From Isosphaera sp. (lineage in GTDB: Bacteria > Planctomycetota > Planctomycetia > Gemmatales > Gemmataceae): a stretch of DNA of 64,000 bases. Shown piece after piece: positions 18,444 through 26,498 of the stretch. The position numbers were made by a program, and so were the translations under genes. The stretch lies in NCBI GenBank assembly GCA_013822345.1, contig PNKH01000006.1, positions 56,895-120,894 of the forward strand. Direction: 5' to 3'. The notes under the pieces are model-generated. The model was not told the DNA's origin. It ran no database searches and saw nothing but the letters and a program-made list of their open reading frames with translations. Every line of letters begins with the position of its first letter. Position 1 is the first letter of the stretch.

Positions 18444-18779
18444 GTGGTGATCGCCCTCTTCCCGAACTCCGACGGGTCACCCCCGAAGGCCCGCCCGGTC
18501 GTGGTCGTCCAGTCCGACGCCTACAACGCCAGGCTGACGAACCTGATCGTGGCGGCGGTCACGAGCAACCTCTCTCACGCTGCCGACCCGGCCTCGCTGC
18601 TGATCGAGGTGAACACCCCGGACGGGGCGGCCTCGGGTCTGCGGCAAGACTCCGTGGTCTCCTGCATCAACCTGGCGACCATCGCCGACACTCTGATCGC
18701 CAGATGGATCGGGCGCCTCACGCCCGCTCTGCTGGGGAAGCTCGACGCCTGCCCGAAGGCTGCCCTGGGTTTGCCCTGA
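18444..18779 (+). CDS. PemK/MazF-like toxin (type II)
   Basis: 111 residues from the GTG at 18444. The family normally opens with a YxRGDxV strand, and the in-frame codons just upstream read SYARGD, so the true start probably lies earlier, perhaps at the ATA at 18423 overlapping the antitoxin stop; no ATG or GTG exists there. Other family signs are ALFPNSDGSPPKARPVVVVQ, VAAVTSN, and the C-terminal IADTLIARWIGRLTPALLGKL. MazF/PemK proteins are mRNA interferases. The missing normal start codon leaves open whether it is active. Confidence 0.75.
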   Translation: MVIALFPNSDGSPPKARPVVVVQSDAYNARLTNLIVAAVTSNLSHAADPASLLIEVNTPDGAASGLRQDSVVSCINLATIADTLIARWIGRLTPALLGKLDACPKAALGLP

Positions 18780-18806
18780 CGCGGGGCCGGGCCGGGGGGG
18801 GGCGGC

Positions 18807-19112
18807 TCAGAGTTTCGACACCCGGGTGTGCTCGTCGATCGAAATGCTCGACAGCTCGCCGTTCGGCTTCACGAACCGCACCACCGGCACGACCAGGTCG
18901 TCCTCCTTCACCCGCTCCGTCGTCACCCCCGTCTCCAGGTAGGCGATCTCCCGGAACTCGCCGTCCGTCGCCGCCTCCCACTTCTTCGCCCCGACCCGCA
19001 CCGTCTGCGTCACCCGGATCTTGTCACCCGGCTTCAACGACCGCAGCAGGTCCACCTTCGCCGGGTCGAGCCGGCGGGTCGGCAGGACGATCTTATCGGG
19101 GGCGGCGCTCAC
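18807..19112 (-). CDS. Conserved hypothetical coupled to ilvN
   Basis: 101 residues, all-beta in appearance (KIRVTQTVRVGAKKWEA, EFREIAYLETGVTTERV, DDLVVPVVRFV). Its GTG start overlaps the ilvN stop as GTGA, so it is probably translated together with the acetolactate synthase small subunit. No family is recognised and no enzymatic motif is visible. Confidence 0.65.
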   Translation of the reverse strand: MSAAPDKIVLPTRRLDPAKVDLLRSLKPGDKIRVTQTVRVGAKKWEAATDGEFREIAYLETGVTTERVKEDDLVVPVVRFVKPNGELSSISIDEHTRVSKL

Positions 19113-19615
19113 GTCCCCTCCTCCGGGGCGATCGGCTTCGCGTCCCCGCGGACCAGCGCGATCCGCCCGGTCCGGGCCAGCTCCAGGATGCCGTACGGCC
19201 GCATCAGCTCGATGAACGCCTCGACCTTCCCCTCCGTCCCGCTGATCTCGATCATCACGTTCTCGTGCTGGATGTCGACCACCCGCCCGCGGAAGCTCTC
19301 GGCGAGCTGGAAGATCTCGGGCCGCTGCCCGGCGGTCGCCGTCACCTTGACCAGCATCAGGTCCCGCTCGACGAAGTTCTCCGAGCTGATGTCGTCCACC
19401 CGGACGACGGTGACGATCTTGTCGAGCTGCTTCCGGACCTGGTCGAGGACTGCGTCGTCCCCGTGGACGACGAACGTCATCCGGGACAGGTCGTGGTGCT
19501 CCGTCTCCCCGACCGCCAGGCTGTCGATGTTGAACCCGCGGGAGGCGAGCATGTTCGAGATGTGGGCCAGCACCCCGGGGCGGTTCTGCACCAGGGCCGA
19601 GAGGACGTGCCGCAT
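19109..19615 (-). CDS. ilvN: Acetolactate synthase small (regulatory) subunit
   Basis: A 168-residue protein with an N-terminal ACT domain (LSALVQNRPGVLAHISNMLA, then RGFNIDSLAVGETE) and the C-terminal ALS small-subunit domain (VERDLMLVKVTA; GTEGKVEAFIELMRPYGI). It binds the catalytic subunit IlvB/IlvI and gives valine feedback control in branched-chain amino acid synthesis. The length is normal. The catalytic subunit is not in this window. The upstream membrane-protein frame runs 139 bp into this gene. Confidence 0.95.
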   Translation of the reverse strand: MRHVLSALVQNRPGVLAHISNMLASRGFNIDSLAVGETEHHDLSRMTFVVHGDDAVLDQVRKQLDKIVTVVRVDDISSENFVERDLMLVKVTATAGQRPEIFQLAESFRGRVVDIQHENVMIEISGTEGKVEAFIELMRPYGILELARTGRIALVRGDAKPIAPEEGT

Positions 19616-21102
19616 CGGTCGCTGTTCCTCCGCAAGGACGGCGGGGGTGATCTACGGAGAACCCGTCGCCGCTGCAACCGCCGGCGGTGCAGCCGGTACA
19701 GCGGGGTGTCGCGGGCCGGCGCGAACGGCCGCAGGGCGTCGGCGAGTTCCGGCCACCGGGTCAGGTCGTTGTCGTGCCAGGTCGGGGAGACGATCACGTC
19801 CGCCGCCGCGATCTGCTCCCGCACCCCGGCGAGTTCGGCCGGTGTGGCGGTCGCCCGGGTCAGGCACCACCACCGCGGGCCGTCGAGTTCCGGGGCGAGC
19901 AGGTGCGCGCAGCCCATCCGGCTGAGCACGAGTACGCGGTGCGCCAGGCCGAGTTCGCGCACCTCACCCCACGCCGCGGCCTCGTCCGCCGTCGCGTACA
20001 GCCCCCCCATTTCCGGCGAGCGCCGCATCCCGGCGGCCGCCTCCGCGTCCCAGAGCCACAGCCAGTTCGCCTGGCCGAACACGGCCGCGACGGTCAGCGC
20101 CGCCGCGAGCACCGCGCCGGTCCGCCGCGGCAGGGCGTTCAGCCCGACCGCCGCGCCGACGAACAGGACGTAGGGGTAGTAGATCCACGACCACTGGTTG
20201 CCGAACAGCACGCAGACGAACGCGAGGTGCAGGGCGGCGCACGTCAGGACGAACCCCGGGGCGGGTTCGCGCCATCGTCGCACGACCCACCCGGCCGACA
20301 TCAGAAGCACGAGCGACGACAGTAGCCACACTCCGGGGACGCCGTCGCGGTAGTAGCTCAGGGTCGGCTCGTCGGGGAGCCAGAACGGCCGGCCGGAGCC
20401 GGTGAAGAACCCGAACCCGGCGTCGGCGTAGGCCCGCGCCGCGTCGAGCGGCAGTTGCGTGCGGACCACCGCCGACCACCCGAACACGGCGGCGAGCACC
20501 GCGGTCAGGAGCGCGCCGGTCACGGCCGCCGGCACCAACCGCCGCCACCGCGGCGCCGCCCCCGTCAGGATCCGCACGACCAGGATCAGCCCGTAGACGT
20601 ACCCGAGCGATGGTTTGACGAAGACGGCGACGACGCACAGCGCCAGCGACCGCGCGAGCCGCCCGGCGGCGTGGTCGGCGAGGGCGTTGGCGAGTAGGGC
20701 CGCTTCAAGGGCGTGGGCCGGGCTCGGGAACCCGCGCGGCATGACCGCGATCGGGGCACATACCACCAGGTACAGCGCCGGCAACGGGCGCAGCTTCACT
20801 GCCCACATCACCCGCGAGATCCCGACCGCCGCCGCCAGCGCACACGCCGCGTACAACCCGACCACCGCCTCCGGCGTCCGCCCGAAGGCCGCGAACACCG
20901 CCCGGTCGATCAGCAGGGTGAGGAGGCCGTAGAAGTACGCGAAGTCGGCGACCGGCGCCCGCCCGCCGTCGAGCAGGGCGTCGGTCGTGAGCGCCCATCC
21001 GCTGTCGCCGAACGCGAACCGGGAGAAGCCGAGGGTGGTCGGCAGCAGGTGAGCGAAGTGGGCCGCCACCACGACCGGGACGGCGACCGGCAGCCAGCGC
21101 AT
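19477..21102 (-). CDS. Polytopic membrane protein, glycosyltransferase-39-like topology
   Basis: 541 codons with about ten hydrophobic helices and periplasmic loops; an acidic FGDSGWALTTDALLDGG loop after helix 1 resembles GT-C fold enzymes (a DxxE/D-like first loop), but this is weak. The last 46 codons overlap ilvN in another frame and become Arg/Pro/Ser-rich (RRSPPPSLRRNSDRCG), unlike the rest, so the natural end was probably near 19620 and the original stop may have been lost. Starts with ATG at 21102. Function unknown. Confidence 0.7.
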   Translation of the reverse strand: MRWLPVAVPVVVAAHFAHLLPTTLGFSRFAFGDSGWALTTDALLDGGRAPVADFAYFYGLLTLLIDRAVFAAFGRTPEAVVGLYAACALAAAVGISRVMWAVKLRPLPALYLVVCAPIAVMPRGFPSPAHALEAALLANALADHAAGRLARSLALCVVAVFVKPSLGYVYGLILVVRILTGAAPRWRRLVPAAVTGALLTAVLAAVFGWSAVVRTQLPLDAARAYADAGFGFFTGSGRPFWLPDEPTLSYYRDGVPGVWLLSSLVLLMSAGWVVRRWREPAPGFVLTCAALHLAFVCVLFGNQWSWIYYPYVLFVGAAVGLNALPRRTGAVLAAALTVAAVFGQANWLWLWDAEAAAGMRRSPEMGGLYATADEAAAWGEVRELGLAHRVLVLSRMGCAHLLAPELDGPRWWCLTRATATPAELAGVREQIAAADVIVSPTWHDNDLTRWPELADALRPFAPARDTPLYRLHRRRLQRRRVLRRSPPPSLRRNSDRCGTSSRPWCRTAPGCWPTSRTCSPPAGSTSTAWRSGRRSTTTCPG

Positions 21103-21119
21103 GGGATGGTCCCGCGGGG

Positions 21120-21188
21120 TCCGTCCGAGCCGGAAGCGTGAGCGACGGGTTCAGGTAGTCCGTCGCTCACGCTTCCGGCTCGGACGGA
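21120..21188. repeat. Palindrome family 4 (GAGCCGGAAGCGTGAGCGAC)
   Basis: Arms TCCGTCCGAGCCGGAAGCGT... and its mirror around a loop GGTTCAGGTAGT-like centre. It separates two minus-strand genes. A half-copy of the same motif lies within the U32 peptidase gene at 40805-40834. Confidence 0.9.
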
Positions 21189-21197
21189 GCGCGGCGA

Positions 21198-22415
21198 CTA
21201 CTTCCGCACCTGGACGATCACCCGGACGCCCTTCTTGTTCGAGGTGACCACGTCCGGGAGCTTGTCGCCGTTGATGTCGTCGACCACGAACTGGGTGCCG
21301 ATCCCGGAGTCGTCGTCGATCAGCACCGGGAAGAAGCTGACCACCTTGTCCGGGTGCCGCGTCGCCTTCAGGTAGTAGATCGGGGCGTTCCACGCGCTGC
21401 CCGGCTCGTTCCGCCCGTGGCTCCACCACCGCTTCCCGGTCACCAGGTCCTTCACCCCGTCCCCGTCGATGTCGACGAAGTGGGCCGCGTGCGTCTCGGA
21501 CGTGAGCATCCCGAACAGGGTGATGGTCCGCCACACCGGCTGCTTCGTCTTCGGGTCGAGCGGGTTGGTGTGGGCCCAGACCCCGAACTTGTGGGCCGAG
21601 GTGCTGAGCACGTCGTTCCGCCCGTCCCCGTCCACGTCGAACGCGAACATGTCGGCGCACGCCTCCCCGAGCGGGGCCGCGGTCCACTTCCACCCGGCCT
21701 TCCCGTCGTCCTTCTCCGGCTGCTCCCAGTACCCGCTCGGGACGATCACGTCGTTCTTCCCGTCCCCGCTCACGTCCCCGACCCCCAGCCCGTGGGTGAA
21801 CCGGCCGGTCCCCGGCGCCCCCGGCTTCGCCGGGTCGCTGACCGGGTGCAGAACCCACTTCGCGGTCGGGTCCTTCGGGTCCGGGGTGAAGTACGCCATG
21901 AACCCCTCGTTCCCCTCCTGCTTCTTCCCCTCCGGCTGGTAGCCCATGACCAGCACCCGCTTGCCGGTCCCGAGCAGGTCCGTGTACAGCGGCGTCTCGT
22001 TGCAGGCCGAGTGCCAGACCTGGTGTTTCGCCCAGTGCCCCCCCTTCCCCTTCGGGTTCTCCATCCAGTAGCACGGCTTGCCCGGGAAGTCGATCACCAG
22101 CAGGTCCGGGTATCCGTCGGCGTTGAAGTCGTCAGCCCAACAGGCGAACACCCGGCTGTAGTTCCCGAGCCCGTCCTTGTGGTCCATCGGCGGCTGCATC
22201 TCGTGCGGCGTCCAGTCCGGGGCCTCGTACCAGTACTCGCCGTTCAGCACGTCGATCTTGCCGTCCTTGTTCACGTCGGCGATCGCCACGCCCTCGGACC
22301 GGAACTTCCGGTCGAGGACGGTCTTCTTCCAGGTGATCTGCGGGGCGGGGGTCGGGTCGGCGGCGACGGCCGGGACGGCCGCGGCCAGCGCGAGGACGGG
22401 CAGCAGTCGGAACAT
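21198..22415 (-). CDS. Secreted VCBS/FG-GAP repeat protein
   Basis: A 405-residue exported protein. Signal peptide: LLPVLALAAAVPAVAADPTP. It then carries repeated calcium-binding-like blocks of the FG-GAP/VCBS type, for example IADVNKDGKIDVLNGEYWY, WADDFNADGYPDLLVIDFPG, DVSGDGKNDVIVPSG, DVDGDGRNDVLS, DIDGDGVKDLVTG and DINGDKLPDVVTS, each with the DxDxDGxxD pattern, giving a beta-propeller. Such proteins are abundant in planctomycetes; the ligand is unknown. Start is the ATG at 22415 with GGAGG upstream, before the signal peptide. Confidence 0.9.
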   Translation of the reverse strand: MFRLLPVLALAAAVPAVAADPTPAPQITWKKTVLDRKFRSEGVAIADVNKDGKIDVLNGEYWYEAPDWTPHEMQPPMDHKDGLGNYSRVFACWADDFNADGYPDLLVIDFPGKPCYWMENPKGKGGHWAKHQVWHSACNETPLYTDLLGTGKRVLVMGYQPEGKKQEGNEGFMAYFTPDPKDPTAKWVLHPVSDPAKPGAPGTGRFTHGLGVGDVSGDGKNDVIVPSGYWEQPEKDDGKAGWKWTAAPLGEACADMFAFDVDGDGRNDVLSTSAHKFGVWAHTNPLDPKTKQPVWRTITLFGMLTSETHAAHFVDIDGDGVKDLVTGKRWWSHGRNEPGSAWNAPIYYLKATRHPDKVVSFFPVLIDDDSGIGTQFVVDDINGDKLPDVVTSNKKGVRVIVQVRK

Positions 22416-22454
22416 GGGGAGGGCCTCCGGAGGGTGGAGGCGATTATAAGGCAG

Positions 22455-22578
22455 GAAGCGATCGGAACGCGGATGAAGAGGATCAAAAACCGGATCAAGA
22501 GGATCGGACAAAAACTGTGTTCTGTCGGATCCTCTGCATCCCGTCTTCGATCCTCTTCATCCGCGTTCCGATCGCTTC
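22455..22578. repeat. Long imperfect palindrome with AT-richer arms
   Basis: Outer arms GAAGCGATCGGAACGCGGAT and ATCCGCGTTCCGATCGCTTC continue into GAAGAGGATC / GATCCTCTTC. Directly repeated GGATCAA(G/A)AGGATC units lie in the centre. Composition is clearly less GC-rich than the flanks. It lies upstream of the VCBS gene and downstream of the pentapeptide gene. Confidence 0.88.
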
Positions 22579-22591
22579 GTCTTCGCCCGGG

Positions 22592-23893
22592 TCAGCGGAT
22601 GACCTTGCGGCTGAAGGCGACGATGAACAGCCCGAACAGGAGCGTCCCGAGCACGCTCTCGACCATGACCGGGACGTTCATCCACCCCTTCGCCACCTCC
22701 CGGATCCCGCCCATCCCGGACGTGAACACGCTCACGCTGGTCGTCAGCCCGAGCATCGCCCGGTTGCTGAAGTCGGTCAGCTCGGCGTCCGGGAACGGCC
22801 GCTTCTCGGCGTAGAACTGCTCCACCCCGACCGCGTACAGCAGGGCGAACCCGAGGACGATCACGGCCGCCATCCGGACCGCCCGGGCCGGGTTGGTCCC
22901 GTACCCGCACCCGACATCCAGGAACACCCAGTCGCAGAACCGCCGGGCCTTCGTCCACGGCCGGTCCCAGCTCGCCGGGCAGGCCCGCCGCTGGTTCACC
23001 TTGAACCGGTAGAACGCCCAGTCCTCGTCCGCGTACCGGTGCTGGGCCTGGTAGCACTTCTTCAGGAACCCGTACTCGTGCATCGCCTGGGCGTGCTCCC
23101 CGGCCCGCTCGCTCGCCAGCCGGCCCTCGACCTGGTCGGGGCGGATCAGGAGCCGCTCCCCGACCGCGTTCGCCAGGGCGAGCCGCATGTCCGGCCCGCA
23201 CTCCACCCCCTCCAGGTACGCGAAGTCGTGGAACTTCGCCTTCGACAGGTCGAGCATCTTCGCGAACGTGCACCCGTCGGCCTGGAACTTCTTGCACACC
23301 GTCGACCCGCGGAACAGGAAGTCGCCGGCGAACTCGCACCGGGTCAGGACCAGCCCCTGGTCGGCGTGCAGCGACCGGAAGTCCGCCTCCCCGGCGAACC
23401 GGCACCCCTTCACGTCCGCCCAGCACTCGAACCGGGCCTCCCACAGGCTCACCTTCCCGGCGAACTGGCACTCGGCCAGGCTGAACTTCCCGCGGTACAC
23501 GGTCCCGCCGAAGAACGCCGGCCCGGCCACCGCCAGCCGGGAGATCAGCCCCTTCACGACGGTGCAGTTGTTGAGGGCGAACTTCCCCTCGACCGCCACC
23601 GGCTTGGAGAAGATCGGGCGGTCGATCCGGCACCCGGCGAAGACCAGGTCGCCGCGGAACGTCGCCCCGCCGATGTCCGGCTGGACCAGGACGCAGTTCC
23701 GGAACACGACCGGGCCGGCGAACTCGCCGCGGAGCTTCAGCCGGCAGACCCGCGCCCCGACCACCGGCTTGCCGGCCGCGATCAGGGCGAGGGCGTCCGC
23801 CGCCGACAGCTCCCGCCGCCCGCCGTCGCCGTCGTCCGCGGCGTCGGGGGCGTCCGGGGTCGGGTCGTCCTGGAGTTGCACGTCGTCGGGCAT
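22592..23893 (-). CDS. Pentapeptide-repeat protein with C-terminal channel-like membrane domain
   Basis: 433 residues. Residues 45-250 consist of degenerate pentapeptide-type repeats (A/C-x-F/L-x-x; for example VVFRNC, ATFRGDLVFAGC, AFFGGTVYRGKFSLAEC, CRFAGEADF), expected to form a right-handed beta-helix. The C-terminus has two hydrophobic helices (RMAAVIVLGFALLYAVGV and VLGTLLFGLFIVAF) with LTTSVSVFTSGM between them, the position of the pore loop in two-helix ion channels. The TVGYG filter is not conserved, so ion selectivity cannot be claimed. Confidence 0.75.
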   Translation of the reverse strand: MPDDVQLQDDPTPDAPDAADDGDGGRRELSAADALALIAAGKPVVGARVCRLKLRGEFAGPVVFRNCVLVQPDIGGATFRGDLVFAGCRIDRPIFSKPVAVEGKFALNNCTVVKGLISRLAVAGPAFFGGTVYRGKFSLAECQFAGKVSLWEARFECWADVKGCRFAGEADFRSLHADQGLVLTRCEFAGDFLFRGSTVCKKFQADGCTFAKMLDLSKAKFHDFAYLEGVECGPDMRLALANAVGERLLIRPDQVEGRLASERAGEHAQAMHEYGFLKKCYQAQHRYADEDWAFYRFKVNQRRACPASWDRPWTKARRFCDWVFLDVGCGYGTNPARAVRMAAVIVLGFALLYAVGVEQFYAEKRPFPDAELTDFSNRAMLGLTTSVSVFTSGMGGIREVAKGWMNVPVMVESVLGTLLFGLFIVAFSRKVIR

Positions 23894-23905
23894 GTGGGCC
23901 TCACG

Positions 23906-24016
23906 GTAGGGTGCCGTCGAGGGTCGCGCTTCGCGACCCGACGACGCACCGTGCCACGCGGACGGTCCCGCGGTGCGTCGTCGCCGGGCGAAGCGCCCGG
24001 CTCGACCGCACCCTAC
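23906..24016. repeat. Palindrome family 3, copy B
   Basis: Ends GTAGGGTGCCGTCGAG and CTCGACCGCACCCTAC, with two internal hairpins (GGGTCGCGCTTCGCGACCC and GCCGGGCGAAGCGCCCGGC). The ends match the copies at 4132 and 32494. It lies between two minus-strand genes. Confidence 0.88.
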
Positions 24017-24019
24017 GGG

Positions 24020-25018
24020 TTACGACACCTCGGCCGTGACCCTGGGGAACACGGCGGCCGCCTCGTCGATCAACTGCTGGTACTTCCCGGCGTACCGGGT
24101 GGCGAAGTGGATGAGCACCAACTGCTCGACCTTCGCCAGCCTCGCCAGCTCGCCCGCCTGCGGGGCGATCAGGTGCTTGTACTGCGCCGCCCGCTTCGCC
24201 TCGGCCGCCGCGTAGAAGCTGTCGCAGTACAGCCGCCACGCCCCCTTCGCGAGCTTCACCAGCCCGGGCCGGGCGGCGTCCGACCAGAACGTGTCGGTGA
24301 CGTACGCCACCCGCGCCCCGGCCGACTCGGTGAAGTAGTTCTCCGCCAGCGCCGCCAGGGTGAAGCTCCCGCCGTCGATGTCCAGCCGGGTCTGCGGGTC
24401 GGCCCCGTCGCGGAGCAGCCGCAGCGCCTCCGGCACCCACCGGCCGGACTTCAGCAGCCCGGCCGACAGCTTCTTCGGGTCCGGGTGGTAGCCGGACTTC
24501 TCGGCCAGGGCGAACGCCAGGCACGGGACGGTGTGGTCGGCGTGGGCCGCCTCGACCCGCAGGTCGGCGTTCTCGTAGCACACCGGCCCGGCCCAGTCGG
24601 CCTCCTCGATGACGGGTTCGGGGAACCGCCTGGTGCACTCGAGCACCGCGGTCCGCCGCTTGCCCGGGAGCAACTCCGTCACCCGCACCACGATCTTCTG
24701 GAACGGGAAGTACGGGTACTCGTAGGCGGTGATCCGGTCGTACACCTTGCGGATCGTGTTCACCGGCCCGAACAGATGGAGCACCTTGTCCCGGTCCATG
24801 TTCGCGCGGACGATCCGGTCCAGCCCGATGAAGTGGTCGACGTGGTGGTGGGTGACGAACACCGCCTCCAGGTCGCCGAGCTGCGCCGCGGTCAGCCCGC
24901 CGTTCTCCCCGCCGTCGAACAGGAGGGCGTTGTCGGACCCCGGGTAGTCGAGGTACAGGACCGGGTCGCCGGTCGACCCGTTCACCAGCTGCACCGTCGA
25001 GAACGCCCGCGCGGCCAT
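24020..25018 (-). CDS. Metallo-beta-lactamase fold hydrolase, RNase Z-like
   Basis: 332 residues. It contains the Zn-binding HxHxDH motif in VTHHHVDHFIGLDRI near residue 58, the later His in VEAAHADHTVPCLAF (the 'AxDHT' arrangement of RNase Z-type proteins), an Asp in VAYVTDTFWSD, and a final HFATRYAGKY histidine. These are the tRNase Z/ElaC landmarks in the right order, though the sequence is divergent and could act on a small molecule instead. ATG at 25018 was chosen because it precedes the first beta-strand. Cytoplasmic. Confidence 0.8.
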   Translation of the reverse strand: MAARAFSTVQLVNGSTGDPVLYLDYPGSDNALLFDGGENGGLTAAQLGDLEAVFVTHHHVDHFIGLDRIVRANMDRDKVLHLFGPVNTIRKVYDRITAYEYPYFPFQKIVVRVTELLPGKRRTAVLECTRRFPEPVIEEADWAGPVCYENADLRVEAAHADHTVPCLAFALAEKSGYHPDPKKLSAGLLKSGRWVPEALRLLRDGADPQTRLDIDGGSFTLAALAENYFTESAGARVAYVTDTFWSDAARPGLVKLAKGAWRLYCDSFYAAAEAKRAAQYKHLIAPQAGELARLAKVEQLVLIHFATRYAGKYQQLIDEAAAVFPRVTAEVS

Positions 25019-25129
25019 CAGACCCCCAAGACGCTTCTGCGAAGCGTCGCTCACCGGTAAGCGACCTTGACCCGTACTTACGGTTCGGTTGTAGTCCCCG
25101 CCGATTTTACCGCCGCCCGGGGATTCCCG

Positions 25130-26422
25130 ATGACCCGCCTCGCCGCCCTCCTGGCCGCCGCCCTCGCCGCCGCCCCCTGCGCCGCCCAACCCGTGAACCT
25201 GGCCGAGAAGGCCGCCCCCGGCGACCGGGCCAAGCTTACCATCGAACTCGCCCTGACGGGCGAACTCCTCTTCGACGCCGACGGGAAGAAGGACGCGGTC
25301 CGGTTGGAGGCGAAGGCCAGGCACGCCTTCCACGAGCGCGTCGTGGCCGTCGCGGACGGCCTGCCGGCGGTCACCGCCCGGCTGTACGCCGAGGCCGCCG
25401 CGTCGGCCGTGGTCGCCGGCGAGCGGTCGGACCGCACCCTCCCCGCCGACCGCCGGCTGGTGGTCGCCCGGCGGAACCCGGACGGGCTCCTCTGCTCCGC
25501 CCCGGCCGGCCCGCTCACCCGCGACGAGCTCGACCTCGTCACCGAGCACTTCAACCCGCAGTGCCTCCCCGGCCTGCTCCCCGGCAAGGAGGTGGCCGTC
25601 GGTGACACCTGGCCGATCTCCGACGCCGCGACCCAGGCGGCGTGCCTGTTCGACGCGGTCACCAAGGCGGGCCTCGTCGGCAAGCTCACCGGGGTGAAGG
25701 ACGGGCAGGCGACGTTCGCGGTCGAGGGGACGGCGGAGGGGGTCGAGGACGGGGCGAAGGTCGGCATGAAGGTCGCCGCGACCGGGACGTTCGACCTCGC
25801 GACGGGCCGGGTCACCGGGCTGACGTGGAAGCAGACGGACGACCGCGGGCAGGGGCCGGTGACGCCGGCGTCGCGGGTCGAGGCGGCGGTGACGGTGCGC
25901 CGCGAGTTCCCGCCCGACGCCCCGAAGGAGTTGGCCGACGACGCGGCGGCGAAGTTGCCGGCCGTGACCGACCTGCGGCACGCCGACCCGAAGGGGCGGT
26001 ACGCGCTGACCCACTCACGGGCCTGGCACGTCACCGGGCAGACCGACGCCCACCTGGTGTTGCGGCTCGTGGACCGCGGCGAGTTCGTGGCCCAGGCGAC
26101 GGTGGGGGTGTGGAAGAAGGCGGCGGCCGGCGGGCACAGCTCGGCGGACGACTTCAAGAAGGCGGTCGCGGACACCCCGGGGTGGGTGTCGGGGAAGGTG
26201 CTGGCCGACGGCGAGCTGCCGGCCGGGCCGGGGCGGTGGCTCTACCGGGTGTCGGCCGAAGGGAAGCTGGACGGGGTGCCGGTGGTGCAGACGGTCTACC
26301 TGCTGGCCGGGCCGGGCGGCGACCAGGTGGCGGTGACGGTGTCGGTGCCGCCGGAGAAGGCGAAGGCGGTCGGCGGCCGCGACCTCGACCTCGTGAAGGC
26401 GATCGAGTTCGGGAAGAGGTGA
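25130..26422 (+). CDS. Secreted hypothetical protein
   Basis: 430 residues with a Sec signal peptide (LAALLAAALAAAPCAAQPV). The mature part is mostly beta-strand, with repeated phrases such as KVGMKVAATGTFDLATGRVT and HLVLRLVDRGEFVAQATVG, similar to planctomycete proteins that assess covariate-like 'TIGR' domains, but no specific family is recognised. Start ATG at 25130 immediately precedes the signal peptide; the open frame extends further upstream without a good start. It diverges from the RNase Z-like gene. Confidence 0.75.
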   Translation: MTRLAALLAAALAAAPCAAQPVNLAEKAAPGDRAKLTIELALTGELLFDADGKKDAVRLEAKARHAFHERVVAVADGLPAVTARLYAEAAASAVVAGERSDRTLPADRRLVVARRNPDGLLCSAPAGPLTRDELDLVTEHFNPQCLPGLLPGKEVAVGDTWPISDAATQAACLFDAVTKAGLVGKLTGVKDGQATFAVEGTAEGVEDGAKVGMKVAATGTFDLATGRVTGLTWKQTDDRGQGPVTPASRVEAAVTVRREFPPDAPKELADDAAAKLPAVTDLRHADPKGRYALTHSRAWHVTGQTDAHLVLRLVDRGEFVAQATVGVWKKAAAGGHSSADDFKKAVADTPGWVSGKVLADGELPAGPGRWLYRVSAEGKLDGVPVVQTVYLLAGPGGDQVAVTVSVPPEKAKAVGGRDLDLVKAIEFGKR

Positions 26423-26423
26423 G

Positions 26424-26492
26424 TGCCTGGACCGCGGCCGTCTCGGCCGCTGGCGATGGGTAGCAGCGGCCGAGACGGCCGCGGTCCAGGCA
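26424..26492. repeat. Palindrome between convergent genes
   Basis: Perfect arms TGCCTGGACCGCGGCCGTCT / AGACGGCCGCGGTCCAGGCA extended by CGGCCGCTG / CAGCGGCCG, loop of about 11 nt. It sits between the converging secreted-protein and copper-ATPase genes, so a bidirectional terminator is the natural reading. Confidence 0.92.
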
Positions 26493-26498
26493 GCCCGG

